From Psilocybe azurescens (Eukaryota; Basidiomycota; Agaricomycetes; Agaricales; Agrocybaceae): a stretch of 64,000 nucleotides of DNA. The notes under the pieces were generated by a model. It did no database searches. It was given only the letters and a program-made list of their open reading frames with translations, and was not told where the DNA came from. Below, in pieces: positions 23,743 to 36,277 of this stretch (positions within the stretch are counted from its first letter, which is position 1; every line of letters starts with the position of its first letter). Made by a program: the position numbers and the translations under genes. Where the stretch lies: NCBI GenBank assembly GCA_023853785.1, contig JAJIRX010000602.1:186001-250000 (forward strand). Reading direction: 5' to 3'.

Positions 23743-26700
23743 CTAGAGGAACACCAGGAGGTGGACAAAAGAGAAGGTGCTAGTAACCTTTGGTGTTCCG
23801 ATTGTTATTATTGCTCGCGTACGTGCCGACGTTTCTGGGTGCGGGAGCGGGAAAACTGCTACTTGTAGTATGCAGCTGAGTTGTACGGATTGGGCAGGAA
23901 AGTAAGCAAATAAGCACGTAGCCGTAGCCTCCGTATGTGATATTTCCAGAAAAGGGCCTCTACAGATGGAGAGAAGACCGGGCGGTGGTAACGACGCATG
24001 AGGAGGAATTCGAAGAAGAGGATGGTACGAACTTGCTCGCATCCAGCACGACCTTGGTTATCCGCGTGAAAGACCGCCTGACAGCGCAATGCAGAGGCGT
24101 CTGCCCATCCACATCGCGTATCTGGAGGAATGTCGGTATCGCTGTCGCCGACAAGTAGTCAAGAATCGCTCTAAGCAAATCGACATTCCCTTCTTCACCG
24201 CTAAATGCAAAAGGCTGTGGTGAAACACAAAGGAATTGTTAGCCTGTGATATACGTAATTGAAAGTTTCGATGAAAGACGAGCTGGCTTACAGTGTTGAA
24301 CCGGCCCTTGGATTGCTGTTTCAGCAGCCCTTCATTAATCTCCCTCGATAGCTTCAGCAGGAAATGCTCCAACACGATTTTGTTGTTTCCGTCACATATG
24401 TAATGATAGATATTCCATCTAAATGCGAGAACGTCAGACGTCGACAATAAGCAGATTTTTATCGGCGAACGAACCCTGTGTTAGAATCCTGCTCCTCCGG
24501 AGAAAGGTTGTTCGATAGGAGATAGGAGATGATCTTGCTATTACAGCCATTCTGCGGAGCAAATAATAGCATGTTTGATATCGACAAATTTGATTCTACA
24601 TAAAAAGAAAGCATATTCAATAAAATTGCAGACGAGGCACAATCATAAGAAGAAAATTGACTGTGCTCAACGCTTGAGCCATCAGGTCTGGCTTCACCTT
24701 TTCCAGCAGTTTTGTCATCTCGACATCGTTTCCAATCATTGCAGCGACGAGCGGAAATTCGCCTAGAGAATTAACCGTTCAACCTAACAACACCGCCAAC
24801 CGGCCCTCAGCATCATCCATCGTCAACGAGTCAGAAGCCTCTGCTCCTCTGCCATCGAACAAGACCCGCCTCGTCCATCGCGCCTTCTCATCTCCATGTG
24901 TAGCAATTGAAGTAGAATAAGCTTTGTATGCGGCAAACGGTCTGTCCAACCCGAGGTACTCAATAAAGCCCTTCGCATCCAGTCGAATTGCCTTCCACAA
25001 AAGCGGAACCGTCTTTGTCTCCTGGCCCGCATCAGTCGCTGCGTCGGAGTCGTTCTTCCGCGTCAAATTTATGCGTTTCTTCCCGTGCACGTTTAGACCC
25101 AGGTGCATCTTGTTCGCGTCATTAATAGCGGCCGGTGATTCTTCTTCTGCTTTCTCGACGATGTTCTTCTTGACCAATACAGTGTCCAGACCTTCACCCG
25201 TCCTGCGTATATACTCGTCCAAAATGTCCACTTGGTCATGAAGGAGGGTAGCAAATAAAAATATCGCCATAGTAGCGAAGGGGCGCATCCGGCGTAGTTG
25301 TTTGTATTGATAACGCAAGGAACTGGTATAGGTCGGCGATGTGCACAAACGCGTCCAAATCGCGCTTTCCTGACTGCCTTGGACAAGGGCGGGGCCAGTC
25401 CTACTTTCGGCCTGACCCATTCATCGCTTCCAGCCGGATTTGCCCACCTCATGGCAACCTCCGGCATCTTCCTGGGGTCGACAGTACACTGAACGGCCGA
25501 CAGCCCAGTAGCGATGTCAATAAACTTGATCTCTTGTTGGTCAACGGTCATATCTGAATCATCCGATCCGCAACTTTCATTGTCAGAACCATCATCATCT
25601 TGAAAATACAGACGGGTGAGCACGTTTTGAGCCAGAACACAACAAATGAACCACACCTAAATGCATATCGAGGTCAAATTTAATCCTGTCTTTCTTGTCA
25701 GCGGGATGATATTGAGCTGTGGCTATTGCAAGAATAAGTTTTGCTGTGGACCAACGGCGGCCTGCGATCGCAGTATTTCTTGTAAAATCCTTTCCAGCCC
25801 TTGTCCTCGTCTTCGCCGTCGGGCTTAACCATAGGACTGACTCTCGTAAACCTGTATATCCTGCGTCAGTTCAGTATTTGGGTCAGGTGGAAAAAATTAT
25901 AACGGCCGCACTGTAGGGTCGATCTTCGAACGCTCGAGGGCTGGAACATAGATCTCTAATGACCTTTGGGAATACTTGGCCAACCTGACTTCATACGAGG
26001 GAGATCGACGAGTCATTTCGACTGTATTGCATTGGCGCATTAAGGCCACAACGGCGTGAGGGTTCGCCCATACTCGATTGCCTGATTTGCGATGAATGAA
26101 TGTGCATATATTCATATAAAAAGATCATTTTACCATCGTATGCACAACACGGAGCGTCGATATCAAACCCAGCGAGGATTTCAGCTGGCGATTGGTACAA
26201 ACGCAAGACAATTTGCACTGATCGATAAGGATATTGAGCTAAAAATGCGCCAATTAGATGAAGCCCCATGATAAAAGAAAAGAAAACGTACAATGGATGG
26301 AAACAGTATGCTTGGTGCGGATACAGGTGACATCCCAGGGCACAGAATCTCGAACAGCTTCGTATATCTCCTTGATCTTGACTTCTGCCTGTAATGAAGC
26401 GTTAACAAGAAACAAGACATGTGGAACAGAAAGTAAGAAAATATCACGTACCTGGTCTGGAGCCATATCCCACAAGAAAAGATCGACATCTGAAGTCGGG
26501 TACGCATTCGAATGGTAGTACTTTCTGATAGCACACTTCGAAACCGTATTGCCTTCCAAAAGAGGCGTCAAACACGCCAGGAAAGATCCGCCTGCGGCAA
26601 CAACACTGATCGCTCTGCGAAAATCGTCCAGTTCTTCTTGAATTCTTCGACATCAGAAACTGTGAATGGCGTCCCTTCAACTCTCCTGTCGTCGTCGGTA

Positions 26701-26958
26701 ACTGGCATGACATATTTAGCAGAAAGACCCTCTTTCCCTTCAACGACTCGAGCCCTGATGGTCCTGACAGTAGCTGGAGCATCGAACACGTCGACCAGGC
26801 CGACGTGGGGGTTGGAAAGACGTGCATTCTTCTTGTCGGTCGCGAACAACCTCGTCGTCGAGAGATGGCTGCAAGACCACATCAAGCGACACCCTTGGCT
26901 CCGCCGGCAACGCGTTAACGCGCTCAATGCAATATTCGATTTCGATAGTGGGTTGCAT
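23743..26958 (-). pseudogene. ANK-NTase protein, array copy 2, internally deleted
   Basis: Start MQPTIEIEYCIERVNALPAE at 26,958. A loss of about 14 nt after LQPSLDDE (near 26,850) removes AELRK and breaks the frame. VVAAGGSFLACL (about 26,590), SDVDLFLWDM (about 26,485) and, after introns, QYPYRSVQIVLRLYQSP and GFDIDAPCCAYDG (about 26,165) are visible, so the NTase-like motifs remain as pieces. The same large deletion as in copy 1 joins the NTase part to PMVKPDGEDEDKGWKGF (near 25,830). A further deletion then removes about 600 bp kept in copy 3. C-terminal sequence: RTGEGLDTVLVKKNIVEK, GLNVHGKKRI, VPLLWKAI, VLFDGRGAEASDSLTMDDAE (25.25-24.78 kb), then HYICDGNNKIVLEHFLLKL and the ankyrin stretch RDVDGQTPLHCAVRRSFTRI (24.4-23.96 kb). 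There is no PLC insertion. Probably non-functional. Confidence 0.74.
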
Positions 26959-27514
26959 GGTTAAGGAAGCCTAGGATTCGTGTGGTGGGTAGCCGTGGTC
27001 CTTGCCCAGTATTCCAGGTCCACCTTGTCGGACTCATTGAAAAGCCTGCCGATAACTCATTGACTCGTCGCGTTGGCTGGTTAGCGCAAACTGATGCGTC
27101 CTTCCAAAAAAAGAGTTGTTAAAGTGGTCCCGCCCTATCCCGAGTCAGCCCCCGGTGAACAACCAGTGAATTTGAGTAGAATAGAATAGAATTCATGAAT
27201 CATAATCAAGTGTCCGCGATTCGTTCCTGTCGGCTAATATGCCTGTATGATCTGGCTTGAGCTGACTCCGCTGAGTGTCCACACGCAGTTGAGACATGTG
27301 ACTGCTCTGTACAAGAGGAGGGAAATTCTTATGAAAGATGGTCACGAGCTTACATGAATATGGGGTTTCATGCGCAGTTCCAGTCATGGAAACATTCCGC
27401 CATTCATAAACTCTTGACCGGGGAGAGCAGACATTCAAAGTTCTGAACTTTGAGGGTGCGTTTACACAATTATCAAGCAGGTGGGTACATCAAATTCTTT
27501 CTACAGCTTGTATC
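26959..27514. other. Spacer: promoter of ANK-NTase copy 2 and 3' flank of TPR-CHAT copy 3
   Basis: Homologous to 16,499-17,023. Includes the AACTTTGAGGGTGCGTTTAC and GCAGGTGGGTACATCAAATT blocks found after every TPR-CHAT copy. No gene is supported. Confidence 0.5.
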
Positions 27515-30500
27515 TCATTTTCCCATATGAATAAAAGGAACCCATCGCCGGAATGAAACATTCCGAGAGCGTAACTCCTTGACCGCGATATGAAGTGCAT
27601 ACGCAGACTTCGTCACATCTGGTTCGCGAGCCGGTTTGCCCTCAGGGCCACGGAAAAGTTCTCTATAAAATGCGTCTGCGATAGTAGGCCCATCTCTGTC
27701 CATCATTTCCCTAGCCAATGTTATTAGAATTTATGTTCATTGGAGTATGCCAGCGAGAAAGAAACATACCACATGGTAGCAACAACCCGCCGAAATCCTG
27801 AAAACAGCAGGCATGCAGCTAGACTCATCGCTTCATCCGGTATATTTTGGTCACCCGTCGCCGTCTCACAAGCGCACAGAAACGCAAGTGATCCATTCGG
27901 CATCTTCTCCTGCATAATCCTCGAGATCCGCAGTAGTCCATCGGACAGCTTCAGTCCGCTGTCCAGAGGTTTCAATGGATTTTGCATGCCATGACATGCA
28001 AAGTGGACGACAGACACAGTCGAAAGACGGGAGGCGACATCTTCGATCTCTGCAGGTGATCCAGGGACACCTAATTCCACGAGAGCGTCACTAGACACGT
28101 ACTGCCGAATTTTATTTAACTCGTCTTTTGTAGAAGCCAATTGTTGAGATTCGATGACTGCCATCATTCGAAACGTTTCGGTGGTGGACGCAGATGGCTC
28201 AGAAAGAAGTGCGCCTACAGTTGGAGTATATGAAGAAATGAAGTAATCTGGAGCGCAATCGATAGCTAGGGCGCTATCATAGTTGCCCGCAGCGTGGATG
28301 GGAAGGAAAAGTAAACAGACCGGTTGGGCACCATTGCAAGAGTGGCAGGTCATCGGATTTCTGTGTCGGCTCATAAGTCGACCAATCATTTGCTGAAAAG
28401 TATTGACCAGACCTTGATATTCAGGCAATCGATGATCGGCTTCACTAATTCGTCCCAAATCATTTTCAAAACGGATTTGAAGGTGCCGTCCGAGCCTCCA
28501 CCATCATTCTCAAAGCTTATTCCTCGCTCTTCACCTAGGAGCTTGACGATTGTGTCTCGGGTTTGATCAATGAACAATCGTGATATCACCGACTGAGAGG
28601 TAGCCATACGGACGCTATCAACGAGTATCTTCAAGATAGGAGTGTGTAAGTTTGGAAGGGGGATGTGATGAATGTTTGTTGACGTCATGATGAGACAGTG
28701 ACTGCGAACATTATTTTCGATGAGAAAGACAACTGGGTGTTCGGATGCGGCTGGTTTGAGTGAGGATAAACGAGGAGGGAGTAGAAAATCCTGGAACCCA
28801 TCTAATTCCCTGACTTTGAGAATATTTTGATCCCATTCTTCATTAAGGCGATTAAGTCGGGAAGCCTCCTGGTCTATGGATAACTTTTTCCGATTGTCTA
28901 GAAGTCCAGCTGTGGCATCACGATGAGATCCATTCTCGAGCTCGTTAGCAATATCTTGTAGCCTATCTGCCAATCCTGGACCATTTGGTACGATCTTGCG
29001 GAGTCGATGGAAAGGAGAGCGGAGAGATAGGACCTGTGACCAGAAGATGCCGCGACCAGCTTCCAAAAATTCTATAGCTTTGTCTAAATTTCCGGAGAGA
29101 ATAGCGCATATAGATGCATCACGGGCTAAGCCATCGGTGCCTGTGGTCAAGGCTTTCTGTCGTGATTGTACATCCAAACTCAAAGCGGCGACTTGTGGCA
29201 AAGCCTGTAGGGCGGCTTCATATGCATGAATTGCAGAGCTATGTTGGCTTTGGACAGCGAGAGCTATCCATCTCTTTGAAAAATTTGAGACGATGAGATG
29301 GAGGTTGGAATAAGTATTGTGCAGCAGCGGAGAAGAAAGACATCGCCTCATCGAGAACATGTTGTTCACCTCCTTGGATGAATTGTGTCCACAGTGCGTT
29401 AGCGAGATCATTGAGCGACGTGGAGCGTTCGGGATGGGGTGCAAGTCTGAGCTGGAGAGCTTGTCTATGCAGAGAAATGGCTTCATCAAAATCACTTCGT
29501 TCACCGTTTTGTTTGAATTGGGTCTGGAATGCGTGAGCAAGATTGCTGAGCGACATAGATCGATCAGGATGGGGTGCAGGTCTGAGCCCAAGAGCTTGCT
29601 TGTGGAGAGAGATCGCTTCATCCAGATCACCTTGTTCACCGTGTTGGTTGAATTGCATATGCAGCGCAACAGCAAGATTGCTGAGCAGCATAGATCGATC
29701 AGCATGGGGTGCAGGTCGGATCTCAAGAGCTTGCCTGTTGAGAGAGATTGCTTCATCCAGATCAAGTTGATCACCTCTTTGGCTAAATCGTGTCCTCAGT
29801 ACAAGAGCAAGATTGTTGCACGACACGGAACGTCCAGGATGAGGTGCAGGTCGGAGCTCAAGAGCTTGCCTGTGGAGGGAGATTGCTTCATCCAGATCAC
29901 CTTGTTTACCGTGTTGGCCGAATCGTGTCCACAGTACGAGAGCAAGATTGTTGAGTAACATGGAATGTTCAGGATGGGGTGCAGGTTGAAGCTCAAGAGC
30001 TTGTCTGAGGGAAGAGATCGCTTCATCCAAATCACATTGTTCACCTCGTCGGTTGAATTGGGTATACAATGCATAAGCGAGATTATTGAGCGACATGGAA
30101 TGTTCAGGATGGGGTGCTGGTCGGAGCTCAAGAGCTTGCTTATCGAGAGAGATCGCTTCGTCCAGATCAACTTGATCACCTAGTTGTCTAAATTGTGTCT
30201 GCAGTACAAGAGCAAGATTGCTGAGCAACGTGGAAAATCCAGGATGAGGCGCAGGTCGGAGCTCAAGAGCCTGCTTGTGGAGAGAGATTGCTTCATCCAG
30301 ATCACGTTGATCACCGTGTTGGTTGAATTGCATACGCAGCGCATTAGCAAGATTATTGAGTGACTTGGAACGTTGAGGATGGGGTGCAGGTCGAAGCTCA
30401 AGAGCTTGCCTGTTGAGAGCGATTGCTTCGTCCAGATCAACTTGATCACCTCCTTGGCTAAATCGCGTTGTCAGCACAAGTGAAAAATTGCTAAGCAACG

Positions 30501-33500
30501 TCGAACGTTCAGGATGAGGTGCAGGTCGGAGCTCAAGAGCTTGCTTGTGGAGAGAGATTGCTTCATCCAGACCACGTTGATCACCGTGTTGGTGGAATTG
30601 CATATGCAGTGCACTAGCAAGATTATTGAGTGACTTGGAACGTTGAGGATGGGGTGCAGGTCGGAGTTCAAGAGCTTGCCTGTCGAGAGAGATTGCTTCA
30701 TCCAGATCGACTTGATCACCTCCTTGGCTAAATCTTGTTGTCAGCACAAGAGAAAAATTGCTAAGCAACGTCGAACGTTCAGGATGAGGTGCAGGTCGGA
30801 GCTCAAGAGCTTGCTTGTGGAGAGAGATTGCTTCATCCAGACCACGTTGATCACCGTGTTGGTGGAATTGCATATGCAGTGCACTAGCAAGATTATTGAG
30901 TGACGTGGAACGTTCAGGATGGGGTGCAGGTCGGAGCTCAAGAGCTTGCCTGTCGAGACAGATCGCTTCATCCAGATCGACTTGATCACCTCCTTGGCTA
31001 AATCTTGTTGTCAGCACAAGAGAAAGATTGCTAAGCAACGTCGAACGTTCAGGATGAGGTGCAGGTCGGAGCTCAAGAGCTTGCTTGTGGAGAGAGATTG
31101 CTTCATCCAGATCACATTGATCACCGTGTTGGTTGAATTGCATATGCAGTGCACTAGCAAGATTATTGAGTGACGTAGAATGTTCAGGATGGGGTGCAGG
31201 TCGGAGCTCAAGAGCTTGCCTGTCGAGACAGATCGCTTCGTCCAGATCAACTTGATCACCTCCTTGTCTAAATCGTGTCCGTAGTACAAGAGCAAGATTG
31301 CTAAACGACATGGAACGTCCAGGATGAGGTGCAGGTCGGAGCTCAAGAGCTTGCTTGTGGAGAGAGATTGCTTCATCCAGATCACGTTGAGCACCATGTT
31401 GATTGAATTGCATATGCAGTGCACTAGCAAGATTATTGAGTGACGTGGAATGTTCAGGATGGGGTGCAGGTCGGAGCTCAAGAGCTTGCCTGTTGAGAGC
31501 GATTGCTTTGTCCAGATCAACTTGATCACCTCCTTGTCTAAATCGTGTCCGCAGTACAAGAGCAAGATTGCTAAACGACATGGAACGTCCAGAATGAGGT
31601 GCAGGTCGGAGCTCAAGAGCTTGCCTGTGGAGAGAGATTGCTTCATCCAGATCACGTTGAGCACCGTGTTGATTGAATTGCATATGCAGTGCACTAGCAA
31701 GATTATTGAGTGATGTGGAACGTTGAGGATGGGGTGCAGGTCGGAGTTCAAGAGCTTGCCTGTCGAGAGAGATTGCTTCATCCAGATCGACTTGATCACC
31801 TTCTTGGCTAAATCGTGTTGTCAGCACAAGTGAAAAATTGCTAAGCAACGTCGAACGTTCAGGATGAGGTGCAGGTCGGAGCTCAAGAGCTTGCTTGTGG
31901 AGAGATTGCTTCATCCAGACCACGTTGATCACCGTGTTGGTGGAATTGCATATGCAGTGCACTAGCAAGATTATTGAGTGACGTGGAACGTTCAGGATGG
32001 GGTGCAGGTCGGAGTTCAAGAGCTTGCCTGTCGAGACAGATCGCTTCGTCCAGATCAACTTGATCACCTCCTTGTCTGAATCGTGTCTTCAGTACAAGAG
32101 CAAGATTGCTAAGCAACATGGAACATCCAGGATGAGGTGCAGGTCGGAGCTCAAGAGCTTGCCTGTGGAGAGAGATTGCTTCATCCAGATCACGTTGATC
32201 ACCGTGTTGATTGAATTGGATATGCAGTGCACTAGCAAGATTATCGAGTGACTTGGAACGTTGAGGATGGGGTGCAGGTCGGAGCTCAAGAGCTTGCCTG
32301 TGGAGAGAGATTACTTCATCCAGACAACGTTGATCGCCGTGTTGGCTAAATTGTGCTGTCAGTACCAGAGCAAGATTGCTAAACGACATGGAACGTCCAG
32401 GATGAGGTGCAGGTCGGAGCTCAAGAGCTTGCCTGTGGAGAGAGATTGCTTCATCCAGATCACGTTGATCACCATGTTGGTTGAATTGTGTATGCAGTGC
32501 ATTAGCAAGATCGCTGAGCGACATGGATTGACCAGAATGCGGTGCAGGTCGGAGTTCAAGAGCTTGCCTGTAGAGAGAGATTGCTTCATCCAGATCACGT
32601 TGGTCACCATGTTGGTTGAATTGTGTACGCAGTGCACCAGCAAGATCATTGAGTGACGTGGAATGTTCAGGATGGGGTGCAGGTCGGAGCTCAAGTGCTT
32701 GCCTGTTGAGAGAGATTGCTTCATCCAGATCACCTTGTTTACCATGTTGGTTGAATTGTGTCCATAGTACAAGAGCAAGATTCCTGAGCGACATGGATCG
32801 ACCAGGATGGGGTGCAGGACGGAGCTCAAGGGCTTGCCTGTGGAGAGAGATTGCTTCGTCCAGATCATCTTGTTCACCGTGTTTGTTGAATCGTGTCTGC
32901 AGTGCATCAGCAAGATTATTGAGTGACACGGAGCGTTTAAGATGGGGTGCAGGTCGGAGCTCAAGAGCTTGCCTGTGGAGAGAAATGGCTTCAAAAGATT
33001 ACTTCCTTCACCGTTTTGGTTGAATTGTGTATGCAGTGCATTAGCAAGATCGCTCAGCAACACAGATCGACCAGGATGGGGTGCAGGTCGGAGTTCAAGA
33101 GCCTGCCTGTGGAGAAAGATTGCTTCATCCAGATCACGTTGATCACCATGTTCGTTGAATTGGGTATATAGTGTATTAGCTAGATCATTGAGCGATATGG
33201 AACGTTCAGGATGCAGTGCAGGTCTGAGTATAAGAGCTTGCCTGTTGAGAGCGATTGCTTCGTCCAGATCACCTTGTTTACCATGTTGTTCGAATTGTTT
33301 CCACATTACTAGAGCAAGATTGCTGAGTGAAATGGATCGACCAGGATGCCATGCAGGTCGGAGCTCAAGAGCTTGCCTGTAGAGAGAGATCACTTCATCC
33401 AGATTACCTTGTTCACCATGATAGGTGAATCGTGTCTGCAATGTGTTCGCAAGATTATTGAGTGACACGGAACGTTCAGGATGGGGTGGAGGTCGGAGCT

Positions 33501-35251
33501 CAAGAGCTTGCCTGTGGAGAGATGTCGCTTCATCCAGATCATGTTGATCACCGTGTCGGTTGAATTGGGTATACAGTGCATTGGCTAGATTATTGAGTGC
33601 CACGGATCGACCAGGATGGGGTACTGGTCTGAGCTCAAGAACTTGCCGGCGGAGAGAGATCGCTTCATCCAGATCACCTCGTTTACCATATCGGTTGAAT
33701 TGCATACGCAGTGCACCAGCAAGATTATTGAGTGACGCGGAACGTTCAGGATGGGGTGCAGGTCGGAGCTCGAGAGCTTGCCTATGCAGAGAAATGACTT
33801 CAACGATATCACTTCGTTCACCGCATTGCTCGAATCGTGTCTGCAATGCGTTAGCAAGACTATTGAGCGACATGGATCGATCAGGATGGGGTGGAAGTCG
33901 CAGTTTGACAGCTTGCCTGTGGAAACGATTGGCCTCGCCGAGATCAATTTGCTGACCGTCATGTTTGAATAGGACTGCCACCAGAGAAGTTAGATTATGG
34001 ATACCAGCAATGTAGTTCTCTGTTCTCTGAGGCCTTTCTGCAATTACTTCACGGAAAAGTGTCACTGCGGTATTCAGGTCACCCATGCTACCTGACTTGG
34101 TGAACTGTTCGTAGAGTTTCATGGCGGACGAAAATTGTTGGTGGGCACTTGTGGTAGTTCTCGTGTCTTCGGTGTTCCAAGCTTCCAGCCAAGCGGATGC
34201 TCTTTGAAGCTCGGACATATCATGCGTTAAGTTGAACCGTTCTATTAACAAGCCACACAGTTGCATCCGAGTATTCGTAAAAAAATGTTGCCGAGCTTGC
34301 TCAGTGCGAGATGACATGGCGTCTTGCAGGCTAGAAATAGCTTCGCCTAGATCACTGGCAGTGGCAATCGTATCATGGAAATGGTTAAACCGGGCGTATA
34401 ATCCATCCACAAGAGTGGTTAAGGCGACAACACGGGTAATAGAACCAAATGAAAGATGTGGAAGTGATTGTTGAACCAGGAAAATTACGGTGTTTAAGAT
34501 ATGAAGGGAAGTCGACTTTTGAAATTTTATCAAAGACCCCTTAGCCAATTCCAGAGTATCTTGTGTATCGGCCTCGTCCTCCAGTCTAATAGCGGTAGTG
34601 TCCTGGTTAGGACTTATGATTTGGTCTAGGTTCCGAAGGCGAAGAGACACATATTCCGTTAAATCTTCATTCTGATTGGTGTACATGAGTTTGGCACCCA
34701 AGGCGGACGCGAGATAACTCATGGCATCAATTTGGAGTGCATGCGCTATTGGACGGCTATCCAAAACTTGGCGAAGCAGGAAGATCGCGGTGTTAAGGTT
34801 TGAAAGTGGTAAGTCTGCCTTGCATTCTGTCATGAGCGAGGTGGCAAGAGCAACGATATCCGACGCTTCATCTTCATCGTTAATCAAGTTCTGTATTATA
34901 TGACATTATTATCACATTCAGGGGAGCGAGATAACTTCAATTCACTTACACCTATTGCAATGGGGGTGTTTCCATCGTTGTTTGCAGTGCATCCAGCCGA
35001 CCCTCCACCTTTGACCTGCTCTTTATTAGATCGCGATGCATCGAATGTAGTACAAAACGTACTGAAAATGATGGGCTCTCTTGTGCACTTGATTCTGCAC
35101 TGTTATTTTCAGCATGATATCTGGAAACACATACTGTTAGAAGCGACAAAATCTCCAAAATCGGTGATACGAACGTGCACTTCGACGGTACGGGATCCTG
35201 GCTGTTGGGTGGGGATGTATCCAATCTGCTATCGGGTAATGACTCTGTCAT
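27515..35251 (-). CDS. TPR-CHAT caspase-like protein, array copy 3, longest TPR array (frame breaks)
   Basis: Proposed start at 35,251 (MTESLPDSRLDTSPPNSQDP). An intron donor after GNTPIAIG joins to NLINDEDEASDIVALATSLM, and the frame is then open for 842 codons through TLVDGLYARFNHFHDT, MQLCGLLIERFNLT and into the TPRs. About 35 TPR units follow, then the linker RWIALAVQSQHSSAIHAYEA and GRGIFWSQVLSLRSPFHRL, then CHAT. Predicted catalytic His in VHFACHGMQ (about 28,000) and Cys in LCACETATG (about 27,870); the last exon is 27,710-27,515. A 50-nt intron separates LNIK from KSDDLPLLQWCPTG. Frame breaks: one base near 32,995 (AAAA), two bases near 31,901, one near 29,280 and one in the A4 run at 28,307-28,310. 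Full length would be roughly 2,500 residues. Its N-terminus is the best preserved of the three. Confidence 0.8.
29330..33960 (-). repeat. TPR-coding tandem repeat, copy 3 (about 35 x 135 bp)
   Basis: 45-residue TPR units with very high mutual identity (RQALELRPAPHPERSTSLNN and LDEAISLHKQALELRPAPHP occur many times nearly unchanged). The count is estimated from total length over 135 bp. Confidence 0.88.
30060..32300 (-). repeat. Higher-order 270-bp repeat inside TPR array copy 3
   Basis: Two alternating TPR types form a 270-bp dimer: one type contains LVLTTRFSQGGDQVDLDEAI, the other ALHMQFNQHGDQRDLDEAIS. Copies at 30,481, 30,751 and 31,021 are nearly identical base for base over the shared GAACGTTCAGGATGAGGTGC context. 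This shows recent expansion by dimer units. Confidence 0.85.
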
Positions 35252-36277
35252 AGTGTTGAGACGGTTAAGTTGTGGATAGAGGAAAGGTCGTACTGGAAGC
35301 CAGCTCAGTTGAGGACTATATGTAGAGGCTATGCAAAGAGACGGTAAACTTGGTACAGCCTTCAAGATAAATTTAATCCAAATCCTTCAGCTCTGCTATC
35401 GTGTATAGCACGAACGTTGAAGCGGACTACCTTTGTGGCATCCTCAATTTAGGTTTGTACATTTAAATTGAGAATGTTGCGTATTATGAGAGGTATGAGT
35501 TATTGGAGGTATGCGTTATGAGAGTATGAGTTATAAGCAAGTTATGATTGAGGGTGTGTCCTATAGTTCCTGACGCGCCGGCACCGGCACCGGCACTGTT
35601 GACCTCTGTTCTCTCCCCATGACAGATTATATATGTATGTATCTGGCCAATAGCAGAACAATACTTTCTTTTCTGCAAAGATTGGATATGAACAGGCGGA
35701 CGGGTTTATTCAGAAAGGTGTGTTAGATCATATTCCTCTCTTAAAATTCGTATTTTTCACTTGTTCTGTGTCATTGCAGACCACTGTTCTCGCTTTCAGA
35801 GAAATCTCCTCCTCCAAAGTACCCCTTTCAAGCGTGCTTCAATCAGAGCACAAAACCCACGCAAATAAGTATTTTGTTGGTGAGTTGCAATGTCAAGTGA
35901 AGCCCCCTCTTTCGCTGAAAGTTTTACTTCATACTCCGGACGCTTGTTGGGCTCTTGAGCTGCACTTCGTGACGAATCTTTCTAGCCAATATCTCGTAGC
36001 ATAGCCATTTCATCGTTTCGTCAAGGGTCGCACAGGTACATCTCTACTCCACCCCGGAGGATGCTGTTCAGTCGCTTGTGGTTTATATTTGAGCCCTTGA
36101 CTCGTGCGAAGCACGGGGTACTAATACTCGAGTATGCCGCCCCATTAATCTGAAAATATTCACATATGTATGCCCAACATTTGTCCGATGTGTTTTATAA
36201 ATTACATTAACATTGCATGAGATAGTCAACTAAGCTCGAAACAGAAAATTCAACATGTTTTATCTGATCCGAAATAG
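35252..36277. other. Conserved spacer upstream of TPR-CHAT copy 3
   Basis: Homologous to the spacers of copies 1 and 2, without the MITE. GC microrepeat (GCCGGCACCGGCACCGGCAC) at about 35,577-35,596. A short direct repeat of the type ATGAGAGGTATGAGTTAT lies at about 35,486-35,540. No gene is supported. Confidence 0.45.

Noticed and set aside
28386..28460. Frame change between LNIK and KSDDLP in the CHAT domain as a frameshift
   Set aside because: A 50-nt GT-AG intron at this point gives the family sequence in all three copies, so it is splicing and not decay.
29317..29958. Long plus-strand open frames opposite the TPR arrays (also 18,885-19,340, 20,418-20,738 and others)
   Set aside because: They repeat with the 135-bp period of the minus-strand TPR units and have Ser/Arg/Cys-biased sequence without known motifs; they are antisense shadows of the repeats.
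19000..34000. Minus-strand second-frame repeats (SSDLHPIL, KVIWMKQS)
   Set aside because: They are the shifted frame of the same TPR DNA. Real TPR residues are in the QALELRPAPH frame.
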